A stretch of DNA of 64,000 bases, taken from NCBI RefSeq assembly GCF_035046485.1, contig NC_085137.1:45315155-45379154 (forward strand), in the 5' to 3' direction. Below, in pieces: positions 22,801 through 33,853 of this stretch. Both the position numbers and the translations under genes were made by a program. Source of the stretch: Aedes albopictus (taxonomy: Eukaryota; Arthropoda; Insecta; Diptera; Culicidae). The notes under the pieces were generated by a model that was not told the origin of the DNA, did not search any database, and saw only the letters and a list, made by a program, of their open reading frames with translations. Numbering within the stretch: position 1 is the first letter of the stretch; the number at the start of each line of letters is the position of its first letter.

Positions 22801-24300
22801 TCTGGAAAAGTCCTTAGAGAAATCCCTTGAAGAATTCTTGAATGAGTCCTGGGAAATTCCTGGAGCAATTACTGGAGGAATATCTAGAGGAATATCTGCA
22901 GGAATCGCTGAAAGAATTCATGGAAAAATCTCTTCAAGAATCCATGGAGGAATTCTTGGAGGAATTCCTGAAAAAAAATCTGTAGGCATTCTTGGAAAGA
23001 TGCCCAGAGGATACTAGAGGAATGCATGTAGGAATTCCTGAGGGAAACACTAGAACAACTCCTGGAGAAATCTCTAGAGGAATTCCTAGAGGAATATCTG
23101 GCGGAATATCTGGAGGAATTTCTGGGGGAATTTTTAGAGAAATCCCTGCAGTAATTCCCAGAGGAATTCCGGGAAGAATTCCAGGATGATTTCCTGATGA
23201 AATTTTCTTGAGGAATCTCCGAAGAAATTCGTAGGGGAATATCAGGAGTAATTCCCGAAAAAATCGCAGATGGAATTCTTTGAGAAATTCTGAAGGAATC
23301 CTTAGAAGAGTTCGGGTGGAATCCCTGTAGTAGTTCCTGAAGAAATCTCTAGAGGAATTCCTGAAGAATCTCCAGAAGGAATCCCGGAAATAATTTCAAG
23401 AGGAATTCCTAAGGGAATATCTAAACAGTTTGTAAAGGAAGTACTAAATAAATTCCTAGAGGAGTTTCTTAGAGAATACAAGGAAAATCCCTGAAGGAAT
23501 CCTAAGAAGAATTCCAGAGGGAATCTTTGAAGAAATTTTCAAAATAAGTTGTTCCAGAAAGAATCACAGAAGGAATGCCCGAGTGAAGTCCTGGCGAAAT
23601 TCTTGGAGGAATCCTTGAAGGTAAACTAGAAGAATGCCTGCAAGGATTCCCGGAGGAATCTCTGGAGAAACTCTTGGAGAAATATCTAGAAGGAATTTCT
23701 GGAGGAGGCATTTCTGTAAGAATCCATTGAGGAATTTTTAGAGGAATCCCTGCATCAATTTCCAGAGGAATCCCTGGAATAACTCGTGGAGAAATCCCTT
23801 GAGGAGTTTCTGGAGGAATCCCAGGAAGAATTCCTGAAGAAATCACAGATGAACTTATTGGAGAAATCCTGAAGGAATCCTAAGAGAAGTTCGTGGAGGA
23901 GCTCCTTTAGGCATCACTGTAGTAGTTCCTGGAGGAATTCCTGAAGAAACCAGAAAGCAGGAATCTCGGACGCAATACCAAGGAGAATTTCTAAAGGAAT
24001 CCATAAATATTTCCTGAAGGAAGTACTGGATTAATTCCTGGAGGAGTTCCTGAAATAATTCCAAGAGGAACTCCTGAAGGATTTCTAAAAAAAGGAATTT
24101 TTAAAACAATCCCTGGAGTTCGAGGGAAACCTGAGGAAATTCCTGAAGAAATCCCATAAGGAATCCCGGCAGCCATCCCATGAGGAATTCCTTAGAAAAT
24201 CTCAGTAAAGCTTTCTTGACAAATACCTTGAAGAATTTCTGTAGGAATATCTAGAAAAAAAAAATGCAGGAATCCGTGTCTGAAATAAATTCTGGAAGAA
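19860..24300. repeat. Large degenerate 12-bp repeat array (4.4 kb)
   Basis: Seen: hundreds of variants of ggaattcctgga/ggaatccctgaa, densest at 20580-24260, with a non-repeat interruption around 20220-20450. Translated, the unit reads as EFLEESLK in one frame, GIPGGIPE in another and IPPGIPPG-like on the other strand, so frames of 60-150 codons stay open in up to four registers (for example 22009-22458 minus). Variation is no lower at codon positions 1-2 than at 3 and no start or domain is conserved, so no gene is called. A cluster of aaaaaaaa and gaagaagaa near 21905-21940 breaks the pattern. Confidence 0.9.
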
Positions 24301-25214
24301 TTATTGTTGGAATCTTTGGATGGACTCAAAATTTAGGCATTTAATCAAACTTGTTATTTGGTAAAATTCTATGATAAGCTAGAAATGGTCCTCTTGGAGA
24401 AATACTTGACGAAATTCCTTGTGGTTTTCGAGTAAAAAAGGTTTGATAATCATGGATAAAAAACTTAATTATTAGAATAGTTTATTTCCTGAGATAATTT
24501 GTAGCTCTGAATTGTTGGTAATCTTGGAGTTGGTTCGAATTAAAAAAAAATCTGGCGGTCAGGGAAGAGGCACGAACCACCCCCCTATTCCCCCCTCTGG
24601 CTACGCCAATGCATATGGAGCTTACAGAGGGTAACGCTTCTGAAGTCCCCACCACTCTTCCTGACAATCACTTGAAAGCCGTTTGAAAACCCGCATAATC
24701 CAACCAACAATGATAGCTGAACAACAGCTTATTCAGCCAAAATTTTCGAAATAAAACTGAAGAGAAGATTGTGCATCTGTTGTATAGCAACAGTGTTTGT
24801 TGGGGACCCTCCTCTAGGGTTGCGCTTATTTTGTAAAATAAGTTTCCCAAGTTGAAAGTGATCTACTGCTCTAAATAAGTGAGCTGTGCAAAAATGAGCG
24901 ACTTCGGATGATATTTAGGGGTGGCGCAAAGGATTAAAGTGAAACTTATGCTTAGGGCAAAAATAAAAAAAAAACCTTCCAAATTAAATATTCAAACATA
25001 ATTTTTCTGAACTAAATCGGTGATTCCAGCACCCTAAGGGCCAAATTCAACATTGAAATGGCGATACCGTTTTTGGATATTAAAAAATCCCTATTTTAGT
25101 ATCTTTTTGGGTTGGGTCACTTGGAAATTGCAAATTTTCTAAAACTGTAAAATAATGTTTTCCCAAAATAAAGAGTTCATCAAAAAATCAAAAATAATTC
25201 TTACAAAAATTTGG
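24301..25214. other. Intergenic, no recognised feature
   Basis: AT-rich DNA with short frames (24482-24667, 24668-24850 minus) lacking any recognisable content. No transposon ends were found. Confidence 0.5.
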
Positions 25215-25470
25215 GGCCCATGGTACAAGTGGTCACACGTTCGCTTCATAATCGGATGGTCATGGGTTTGATCCCAGCCCCGGCACTTGCAATTTTTCGG
25301 CAGTTGCTCTTCCCCCGAGACACTGGCCCTCTTTTGAGCCTATAGCCCTAACGGACCCGGAAATTTGGATATCGGCGATCCCCATATGGACTGGAAAAGC
25401 AACAACATCATCGTGCTCATCATTCTACCGTGGACAGGGTAAATAAGTGAAAGCAGCACAAGGGCATCTA
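25215..25470 (+). mobile_element. tRNA-derived SINE
   Basis: Seen: A-box-like ggtacaagtggtcacacg (25222) and B box gggtttgatcccagcc (25263), then a body with gagacactggccctctt and acggacccggaaatttgg. Inference: a SINE of the tRNA-derived class common in Aedes. Not a tRNA gene: the body runs on after the B box and the stems do not pair. Confidence 0.7.
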
Positions 25471-25499
25471 CATTTTTAGAGAAATTGTCTGTAAACTTT

Positions 25500-25680
25500 T
25501 GGATAATTCTCCAGAGACAATCATGAATTCCAGAACGTCGAATGCCAAAACGTCGAAAGGATAAAACATCAATAGGACAAAACGTCAAAGGGACAGAAAA
25601 AAGAATAAAGAACTCATCATTTGCTTAGAGAACTCGTTATCGACCTTTTTGCATTCGACGTTTTGACCCTCAACCATCAC
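25500..25680. repeat. Repeat with aacgtcga motifs in opposite orientations
   Basis: Seen: aacgtcgaatgccaaaacgtcgaaagg (in two parts) around 25533-25560, aaaacgtcaaagg near 25579, and the inverted cattcgacgttttgac at 25650-25665. Inference: ends of a small dispersed element. Boundaries not resolved. Confidence 0.4.
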
Positions 25681-26566
25681 CAAGACTAATTCTTTGTAAA
25701 TAAAGTTTGAATGAACTGTAAAAACATTTGAATATTTTTTCTTTGTAGTAATTACTGCAAAAATTCCTTCAAGAATTTTGAGAAAAATGCTGTGAAGAGG
25801 CTATTACAGTATTCCTCAGGAGAATTCCGAGACACACAATCAAAAACATTTTTGCATTTCAGGAAGAAAATCTGGATGGGTTTAACAAAAATTTAAAGAT
25901 GCATTCCCAGGGAAAGTTTTGATACAAAAGCAAGAGAATCTCTAAGTTTTTTTTTCAAGATATAAAGGATATTTTTTATAACCATTTGTGTTAAAAGATT
26001 TCTACTAACAAAAGTAGATGTATAAAAGTTTATAGAGTAAACGCTCTGGGAAGAAAACTCTTTTGAACTCTTGCACAGCCAAAATAGTTATAACCCAACT
26101 GGTAGACGTTCGTGAACTGCATGTTAGTTATGCCCAATAACTAATTGTAGATAATGCACCACTATTCGTCAAAATCAATCAGTTGAGTTGGAAAGTTTAT
26201 AATGTGTAATTATTTCTATACTGCTGCAGACGTTGGCGCTATTTTTCTAACTCGCATTTTCATTAACTACTGTACTCACACCTCGAGTACCGAACCACTA
26301 TGGTCCGGTGTATCTGTTCTACGCTCCAATATCTGAAAACTCCCAGAAGTATGCAATCCTCGCTGAATCGAAAACCTCAGCTCGATTCTAACAACAAGCA
26401 TGATCGCAACGTGCGGTGGTGTATTTGCGGCACCGAATAAAACTGCAAATCATTAACCACTCTGGCGATCTTTAAACCCACTGGCCACCAGTTCCTTTCG
26501 TGGAATCGTTCGTCGACGGGAAGATAAGAATAAATTTTTTGTACGTGAAATAACTAGTATTTATCA
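25681..26566. other. 3' flank of the 26681 CSP gene, nothing recognised
   Basis: AT-rich intergenic sequence with no open frame or transposon end that I can support. Confidence 0.5.
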
Positions 26567-26572
26567 TTTATT
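26567..26572 (-). terminator. Polyadenylation signal of the 26681 CSP gene
   Basis: AATAAA on minus, about 110 bp beyond the stop codon. Confidence 0.65.
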
Positions 26573-26680
26573 GCCGATTATGGTTTCGATGTACTGACTG
26601 AATCACAGCGCGGAAATTGTCGTATACGATCGGACAGATTGAAATATATGTGTAATAAATTAATTTCTTTGTACATACTT

Positions 26681-27058
26681 CTAGAACTTGATTCCGTTCT
26701 TCTCGGCCTCCTCGCGGTACTGCTCGATGTACTTGCCCTCCGGGTCGAAACGGTCCCGCAGGTTCTTCCACTCTGTCGGTCGGTTTTCACTCAGATAACC
26801 GAAGGCCTTGACGGCTCCATCTCGCTGCTTCTCGCTACACTTGGCACAGTTGGTCTCGAGGGCTTCCGGGAGGATTTTCTTCAGTTCGTTACCTTCCGGC
26901 GTGCAGCGACCCTCGTCCATCAGGCACTGGTAGTAGTTCTTGAACAGCCGGTCCGATTTGAGGATTTCGTCCACATCGATGTTGTCGAACTTGCTGGTGT
27001 AGAGGTCTTGGGCGGCCACTACGGCAATCAGGGCGAAAACCGCGACGAAGAGTTTCAT
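26681..27058 (-). CDS. Chemosensory protein (CSP / OS-D family), 125 aa
   Basis: Seen: signal peptide [16 protein letters not shown] (1-16), mature protein beginning [19 protein letters not shown], cysteines at 45, 52, 71 and 74 in the C-x6-C-x18-C-x2-C pattern, and an acidic-basic helical C-terminus ending NGIKF. Full family length. Start: a long in-frame upstream extension to 27250 exists only because the 5' UTR intron is open; ATG at 27058 has context ccaaaATG and starts the signal peptide. The upstream region shows a 5' UTR intron (27064-27148) and a TATA box near 27218. Role by family: extracellular carrier of hydrophobic ligands. Confidence 0.95.
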   Translation of the reverse strand: MKLFVAVFALIAVVAAQDLYTSKFDNIDVDEILKSDRLFKNYYQCLMDEGRCTPEGNELKKILPEALETNCAKCSEKQRDGAVKAFGYLSENRPTEWKNLRDRFDPEGKYIEQYREEAEKNGIKF

Positions 27059-27063
27059 TTTGG

Positions 27064-27148
27064 CTACGGCAAGAAGGTATACAATTTCAATGCTGACTTT
27101 ACAGAATTCTGATGACACTTGAAACCCAAGAGTTCTAAGTTCACTTAC
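27064..27148 (-). other. 5' UTR intron (85 bp) of the 26681 CSP gene
   Basis: On minus the donor cagtg/gtaagt and acceptor cttgccgtag/ccaaaATG leave only five bases between the splice site and the start codon. It is the same position as in the paralogue at 59922. Confidence 0.75.
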
Positions 27149-27217
27149 CACTGTGCTTTGTACTGCTTTGTTGGAGAGGATGCTGTGAAGTATACCTAAT
27201 CTAGAATCAACAATTGC

Positions 27218-27226
27218 CTTATATAC
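27218..27226 (-). promoter_or_regulatory. TATA box of the 26681 CSP gene
   Basis: TATATAAGG on minus, roughly 70 bp upstream of the 5' UTR donor site; position fits a short first exon. Confidence 0.6.
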
Positions 27227-27249
27227 TACAAACACTCGTGTGTGACTCA

Positions 27250-27850
27250 CAAGGTGCCAAAATCATTGTCCATTGATCCATCCGACGACTCTCGACTTCG
27301 ATCCGATCAAGGACTATCTTCAGCCCAATTGAGGAGGAGGGTACTGCACGCGCACGTGCTCTCACACGGTTTCCATGGCTGGCTGTAGAGAGGTGCTTAG
27401 CTACTGGCGGCTTTTAGGCAGCCTCTAGACCACAAAGTTGTCTAGAGCGTTTCCTTTCTCTTGCTCGCAGAAAAATATAATTGTCGGTTCGCTTAATTCA
27501 ATAATTTGAATACCCCCCTGCCTATGTGTGCCAAAAGTGTGGCTGCCGCGGGTTGTTACAGCCAAAGTGAAGAAAAGTCCGACAAAGGAAGCGGCTGAAA
27601 TGAACAAAAGATACTTACCGTGTTGGTTTGGAGTGCGGACGATCAGCTGATGGAACAGCTGATGGTACATAGGCGTTGCAAGGCTTGGAACATTGCATGA
27701 ATACCTATTTTTTGAAGTTAAAATTGCCAGTCAGTTCATCCCTTGTGTTGCCGAAGGGACGGACGAATGGTCGGGTGCTGAATTTCTTTCAGCAAATCAA
27801 ACTTCCTGGATTCGTGTGGATAAGCTAAAGCTGTAAAAAGGGTTTAATAA
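27250..27850. other. Upstream region of the 26681 CSP gene
   Basis: Mixed-composition DNA that may hold regulatory sequence; frame 27425-27670 (-) has no recognised domain. Confidence 0.4.
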
Positions 27851-27934
27851 TTCATTTTTGCAATTTCTCATCGTAATAGGCTGTTTTACCTCACACAAAT
27901 CCGTCAGGAAAAGGCCTACTTTCCCACACCAAAT

Positions 27935-28300
27935 TAGCAGTGCTGTAATGGTTCATTACAGCACTGATTTGCGTTGCGTAATGAATCATTACAGCACTGT
28001 TTTATGTTCGGATCAATTTCGTGATTTTTTCTGGACGCATTTTTGAAAAATTGTGACAACTGCACAGCATAACCTGCTATGATCAGACTTTCTTAAACAT
28101 GACTCTGAACATCAGTGTGCAGTTTGATGAATTAGTTTTCTTAAAAACTACCCTTAAGCGGTAATTTATGAAATTGCAAAAAACGTTGTACGCAACTCGG
28201 TGCAGAACTCGATTTTTACAGCACTTGTCGTAATTGTAAATGTACGACTCGTGCTGTAAAAATCTTCATTCTGCACCTTGTTGCGTAAACTACTATTACA
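27935..28300. repeat. Palindromic repeat region with two hairpins
   Basis: Seen: cagtgctgtaatg/cattacagcactg forms a perfect hairpin at 27938-27967 and cattacagcactg recurs at 27988-28000. A second, longer hairpin at about 28185-28295 pairs gcaactcggtgcagaa and ttttacagcacttgtcg with their complements. Both carry the tacagcac motif. Inference: remnants of one foldback MITE family; ends unclear. Confidence 0.5.
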
Positions 28301-28309
28301 ATCAAACTT

Positions 28310-29090
28310 CCTAGGGTAATATTACAATATTTCAGTGCGACCAGTGTATGCGCCCTGTCATCCGATTCAGCATACATCAGCTGGCATCGGCTTTGCCGGA
28401 TCTTTTCAGTGTTAGCTGTAATCTAAAGTGATTAAGACACATAATTGATACACTTTTTTAATACACAATCAAGTGTAGTGAGTAAGACTATTTATATTCT
28501 AAATGAAGAGGCAATTTAATATTCTAATTTGATAAAGCCTCCTAGTTAACAGACTTCTAGTCGTCGAATTCACTCAAGTCCACTAGTTATCTTCTCTCTA
28601 TCCATATTCTTATTCTACGAATAATTCTTATTCTCATTCTATGAAGGAATCTGTGTTCTCATTTAGAGGGCTGTATACGATTAAAAATGGATGCGAAATA
28701 TGATCGCAACACCTTGGTTGATCCCTATGAATTCTTAGCTAGCTAGTGTTCGTCATAGTCGTTCACTGAGATAAACATTGATTGGAACGGATGGGTAATG
28801 TGTAGAGGAGGCTGAGGAAACTTGATCACTGGAGAGACTTGTTTCTCCCATGTTTTTACGAAAAAAAGGAATTTTTCTAGCATATTGTTTCCAAAACTAC
28901 ATTTGAACAAAATACTATGTTTTGGCTGCAAGCGATTTTGATTGTGAATTGCATTAGGGGGATTCACTTAACAGCGTAAGCTGATTAAACTGATTAAACG
29001 TCGTGATCATCAAGGCAATCTTTGATTATTTCATTCGCAAAATCATGAAACATTTCAAATAAGCAGAACATCATGGCTTACGCAGCACGG
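28310..29090. other. Intergenic, no recognised feature
   Basis: AT-rich DNA up to the target duplication of the second Transib-like copy; frame 28743-28967 (-) is uninformative. Confidence 0.5.
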
Positions 29091-29689
29091 TGTGCTGAAA
29101 CACGATTATTATCGAAGTTGCATGAACCTAAAATATTTTTTCGTTATAAGTTAGCCTTAAGCGTGTAGAAAAAGATTCTGGGGGGTAGAAAATCTTTCAT
29201 CGGGGAAAATTGAAATAAAATCGATTTTAGTATTTTACCATTTTCTTCATATAAAGCTAGTGTTACGCAAAAAACAGGTAAGTCAAACTCCTCTTTTAAA
29301 GCCACCTTTCCAATCATAAAATTGAACATTCATAGAATAAAATAAATGTAAAACATTTTACAACGAATTACAAATTATTTTAGACGTTCGTTCTATGTGA
29401 CCAGCCCACAAGAGTCTGCCAAAATCCATATATCAGAGGTATGAATAGCGCATAAATTCATTGCCCCATATGTGAAGATTCTGCCTCTTATCTCTTATTG
29501 AATTTCACTTACAACAAGCTGTTAATCCATCATCCTTAAGTATAGACGTGATATATTCAATGCAAGTTCGATAACAATCGTGTTTTAGCACAAAAATTTC
29601 AAAATAACAAATATTGAACAAACAAGAAATACCACGAGTCGGCTCATGTAGGCTGTAATTCATGCTGTAGTTGGTGTTTGCTGATGGAA

Positions 29690-30780
29690 TTATTATTATT
29701 ACTTTATTGTAGAGATTTTCAGCCCTAGGCTGGTTCATCTCTTCACTGATGGAAGATTTAGGAAATGATGAGATCTAAGACTACGTCGACGTGTGTTGAT
29801 GAGCAACATACCTAAAAAAAGGGGGGCAATCAATGTTGCCTTGAAGAAGATCTCTAACAAAATAAACTTTGACCACATTTCGTCTCGCACTGAAAGGTCC
29901 AAATTAATAAGCTAACAGTGGCTTTTATAGCTTGTCAATGTTAGCGGATTCCTCCACCTGAGATGACGAAGCGAAAAACGAATATATGTACGCTGTACTC
30001 TTTCAATGCGGGGAATTTCATTGTTGTAATAAGAAGTCCAGACAACAACCGAGTATTCCAAGATGGGGCGATGTCCTTAAACTTCTTGGCGAGGGCGAGG
30101 CGAAAGAGGAAGCCATGTTGCGACGATGTCTTGACCATGACATAAGTGACACGGTCTTTGAATGACAGTTTTGTGTCATGCAGAACTCCGAGATCTTTGC
30201 TGCCGTAATTATGCAAAGTGACGTAAGCGACATTGATAGTTTTGGCCCATTTTTTATAACAAAAAAATGTCAAACTTATGAATGGCGCTTACAGCACTTT
30301 GCAGAATTACGGCAGTTTGACTGTCGATTCGCGCATTAACTTAACACCTCCCAAAGCGTAGCCAAAGTAGGAAATAGACTTTTTTGGGCCGAATGATATG
30401 ACAGAGCATTTCGATATATTTAGTGATATCCGCTTTGTAGCAAAGGTTTTAAGCTGTTGCTGCAGAAAAGCTGCATCGGGACGCTGCTTAATCATGAAAT
30501 ACAACTGCAGGTCGTGAGCATATGAAAGTTTCAGGCATTAAAGGATAATTTTAACGTCATTTATGTACAGCTGGGGAAGAAACGATCCAAGATGACTGCC
30601 TTTCAGAACGCTGGACCATACTGTGAACGGTGAAGATACGTATTTTCACAGACATACTGCGTCTGGTTGAATGGGATTGAGGCCAAATGAGGAGCTCCTT
30701 TTTCATGCACAGTTTATCGAATTTTACCAGTGTGATTTGCTTATTCATTTTATCAAAGGTGGCAGAAATTTATGCTTTCA
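29690..30780 (-). pseudogene. 5'-truncated Jockey-like retrotransposon relic
   Basis: Seen on minus from 30780: MNKQITLVKFDKLCMKK, then LYINDVKIIL, a YAHDLQLYF stretch corresponding to the catalytic YADD box with A-D changed, QQLKTFATKRISLNISKCSVISFGPKK, DLGVLHDTKLSFKDRVTYVMVKTSSQHGFLFR, and a 3' tail with (AAT)n at 29690. Known: NISKCSVISF and DLGVxxDxxLxFxxH are diagnostic for Jockey-group polymerases. Stops, frameshifts and the altered catalytic box show it is dead. Confidence 0.8.
30200..30315. mobile_element. 116-bp MITE, CTGCCGTAATT family, copy 1
   Basis: Seen: ctgccgtaattatgcaaagtg (split by one mismatch from the family end) at 30200 and its complement ending ggcag at 30315, flanked by TTTG on both sides. 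Removing the element and one TTTG restores an open Jockey frame, STVK joined to DLGVLHDTKL. A 1.2-kb relative with the same ends is at 42443-43650. Confidence 0.85.
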
Positions 30781-31699
30781 ACAATTGTAAGATAACATAA
30801 ATTTAATAATTTAAATTTAAACACAATTACAGAAAACCATTTCATGTTTTGAAATTGTCATGAAAAAATAAATAAAAATAAAATGATTTGCGCGTCATGG
30901 CATGGATGATTACAGGCAATTTCAGGGTACACAAAAATTTTATTAAATTACTAAAATTTTATGTTCTCTTTTTGGGGCTACCACACAAAACCAGGTATAT
31001 ATATTAATATTATTCACATCACAACACATAAAGAACATTGATGCTGTCCTGGCGTCGCGTTTAGAAGTCAGACTTTTGGTATCGTTGACTCAGAATCAAA
31101 TATTATTAGAAGTTGCATCAGAAAAAAACTAACGTTGCCATTTAGAAGGGAAGTTGGGCCGTTGGCATCGACAGGAACTACGGGTAATGCCTGTAAATTC
31201 ACAAGCCACGTCTATACTTTAGGACGATGTTTTGTCACTGTCAGAGTTTGTTATGAGTAAAATTTAACAAGAGATAAGAGGCAGAACCTTCACATATAGG
31301 GCATTGAATTTATGTGCTATTCTGATATATGAAATTTGGCAGACTCTAGTGGGCTGGTCACATAGAACGAACGTCTCAAATAATTTGTAATTCGTTGTAA
31401 AATGTTTTACATTTATTTTACTCTATGAATGTTTAATTTTATGATTGGAAAGGTGGCTTTAAAAGAGGAGTTTGACTTACCTGTTTTTGCGTAACACTAG
31501 CTTTATATGAATAAAATGGTAAAATACAAAAATCGATTTTATTTCAATTTTCCCCGATGAAAGATTTTCTACCCCCCAGAATCTTTTTCTACACGCTTAA
31601 GGCTAACTTATAACGAAAAAATATTTTAGGTTCATGCAACTTCGATAATAATCATGTTTCAGCACACCGTGCGCAGCAATTTAATCTGTTTAGTGAGTA

Positions 31700-33090
31700 C
31701 CCCTATTATTTTTTAACAGCTGATGATTTTTAACAGCTGATGAATAGCAAATTAAACTTCAAACTGAAGTGAATCATCGGTCTACGCAAAAACTGCTGCA
31801 CGATAGCGTTTTACACGGGGCGCTTGACCACATTGAGGCCCAGCTCGACTGCATAAAAAGCGAGCTAAAAAATGTAAACAAAGCTAGCTCCTCCACTGCT
31901 GCTATTTGCACCATCAAAAACCAAGTGTCATCGTTTTTCAACGACATGCTAGAAGCCGTTAACACTCACAGCAAAAAAAATTCTTGTGATATCACATCAC
32001 TTCCGCTGCACATCACTCGCGTCGTAAAAATGCTGTACAAATTACATCCTTTCCACACAGCAAATAAGCCGCCGTAGCTTGAAAGTGAGTCTAGCAATCG
32101 CTAGAACCGGAACGATTGATGAAACATATATAAGCAAAATATTGGCATGGATTCGTACACTGATCCGTGGATTGTGAGGCATATCCCTTACCTCTCGGCT
32201 ATTTCACCGAGTTTAGAAGGTGGGTGGATATATATGATACTGCTTCTACGTATCTGCTGGAATAAGTTTGTTAACATTTTTCGGTGCCAACTACGGTGCA
32301 CATGGTGAGTGTGATAATTGTTGGAAAACGATGTATCCGAGTGAGATTACGTTCGAAAATGAATACATCGCCAGAAATTCCGCGCCTGGATATTACAAAA
32401 TTATTTGCTGTGTAAGTAATTGAATCGCTCAAGTCATCGATGGTTTCGGTGCAAAATGGAATTGACGGCATCGGAATTATGACTAATGAAATATCTGATA
32501 AGCTTCTTCATCACTGTAAGGAGGATCATCATACAAATCCTGTCAATATGGATATGTTAGATGAATTAAAAGCCTTGTCTGCTGCTTTCACCAGTTTCGA
32601 GTCAAAGCTACAAGCTCCTTTGATATGCCCTACCCCAACAATTGCTGACGAATTGGAAGAAATCGATTTAAATTTGTTCGCTCCATCTGCAAACGATAAT
32701 TCTGATGATGGTTGGAAGTGGTTCAAGGGACGACGAACGATTAGGAAGAAGTGGAAAGCTGACTGGAATGATGACTCATAGCATAAAACAGTCAAACATC
32801 GTTCGAACCGTAATAGGAGAAGGCCATTCGAGAAAGTCAACCAGGATTTCGACAATAACTATAATAATGTATATTTCAACTATAACAACAACGTGGACAA
32901 CAACATCAATAATAAGCGCAGTACCATTTGGAGGAAAGGCGGTTGTACACCACCTGACAAAGCACTTTTGGAAGCAGCTAAGCGTCAATTCGCTGGACCT
33001 CCTGCAGTTTTAACCAACAGCCAGTTTATACGATTCAGACAGGGTGAGACTCTCAACCCTTCAATTTAGACGAGTGGCTCCCGACATACA
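31700..33090 (+). pseudogene. ORF1 of a Jockey-type retrotransposon, interrupted
   Basis: Seen: 31769-32055 encodes a helical, Lys/Glu-rich segment (MNHRSTQKLL...HIEAQLDCIKSELKNVNKA) likely to form a coiled coil. After a MITE at 32056-32412 the frame resumes as SSMVSVQNGIDGIGIMTNEISDKLL and reaches DWNDDS, followed by one in-frame stop (TAG at about 32779). It then continues in the same frame through an Asn-rich stretch (NNYNNVYFNYNNNVDNN) and KALLEAAKRQFAGPPAV to about 33067. No CCHC knuckle is visible. Inference: the RNA-binding ORF1 upstream of ORF2, inactivated by the MITE and a nonsense codon. Confidence 0.65.
32056..32412. mobile_element. 357-bp MITE inside ORF1
   Basis: Seen: CACAGCAAATAA at 32056-32067 and the exact complement at 32401-32412; right flank TA, left flank CA. 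Termini resemble those of the TA-flanked MITE at 41125-41388. It separates two halves of the Jockey ORF1. Confidence 0.7.
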
Positions 33091-33853
33091 GCAGATGAGT
33101 CTTGGAGCATGATGCAACCGTTATCATCCAGGACATCACAGAGGGATCCGATTTTTCTATACTAAGGACGCAATACTCGCAAGAGGATAATAGTAAGTCA
33201 GAAATATGTTTTTCTAGTAAAGAGGTTATCGTATATTGCCAAAATTTTAACCGAATGAAAGGCGCCAAAAAAGTTAATGAAATATATAGGCAGGTTGCCG
33301 CTAGTAATTTCTCTGTCATATTAGGTACAGAAACGAGTTTGGACGAAAGCATAAGTAGCGAGGAAGTTTTTGGAAGTCGATTTAACGTTTTTAGAGAAGA
33401 TCGTGACAAAGCAGTATCTAATAAGAAATCTGGCGGAGTATTAATCGCAATTAGTGCTAATTACGAGTCGGAGCAAATTTCAACCAGCAAGTGTTAAGAA
33501 TTTGATCATGTTTGGGTCAAATCATCAATAGGGAGTCAGGTTCATATATTTGCAACGGTATATTTTCCACCTGAAAATGCTAAAAAAGAGTCATACTTAA
33601 AATTTTTCACTATTGCTGAGCAAATTATTTCAAAGTTCAGTCCAGAGACAAATATTCACGTATATGGCGATTTCAATCAACGATCTGTAAATTTTGTTAT
33701 TGATGACGAAAATGACTCTCTATTGATACCAATTGTGGGAGACAATGAAACACTCCAATGCCTTTTCGAAAACAGTTCAGAAATTGGTCTCAATCAAGTC
33801 AATCATATTAGAAATGAAAATAATTCCTATTTAGATTTACTTTTTACTAATAT

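Larger units (their letters stand above)
29096..31671. mobile_element. Transib-like element with ~400-bp inverted repeats, copy 2
   Basis: Seen: CACGGTGTGCTGAAACACG at 29096 and its near-perfect complement ending at 31671; arms 29096-29496 and 31270-31671. 5-bp duplications CGCAG at 29091-29095 and 31672-31676. The arms are clearly homologous to those of copy 1 at 10347-13393 (same atgaacctaaaatattttttcg and gaaagattttctaccc-type blocks). The interior is largely a Jockey-like relic (29690-30780, -), itself interrupted by a MITE (30200-30315). No transposase, so non-autonomous. Confidence 0.82.

Noticed and set aside
26639..27112. 157-codon plus-strand frame, and similar ones at 59910-60329, 46479-46682 and 47304-47507
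   Set aside because: These are antisense shadows of the CSP genes, kept open by their codon bias.
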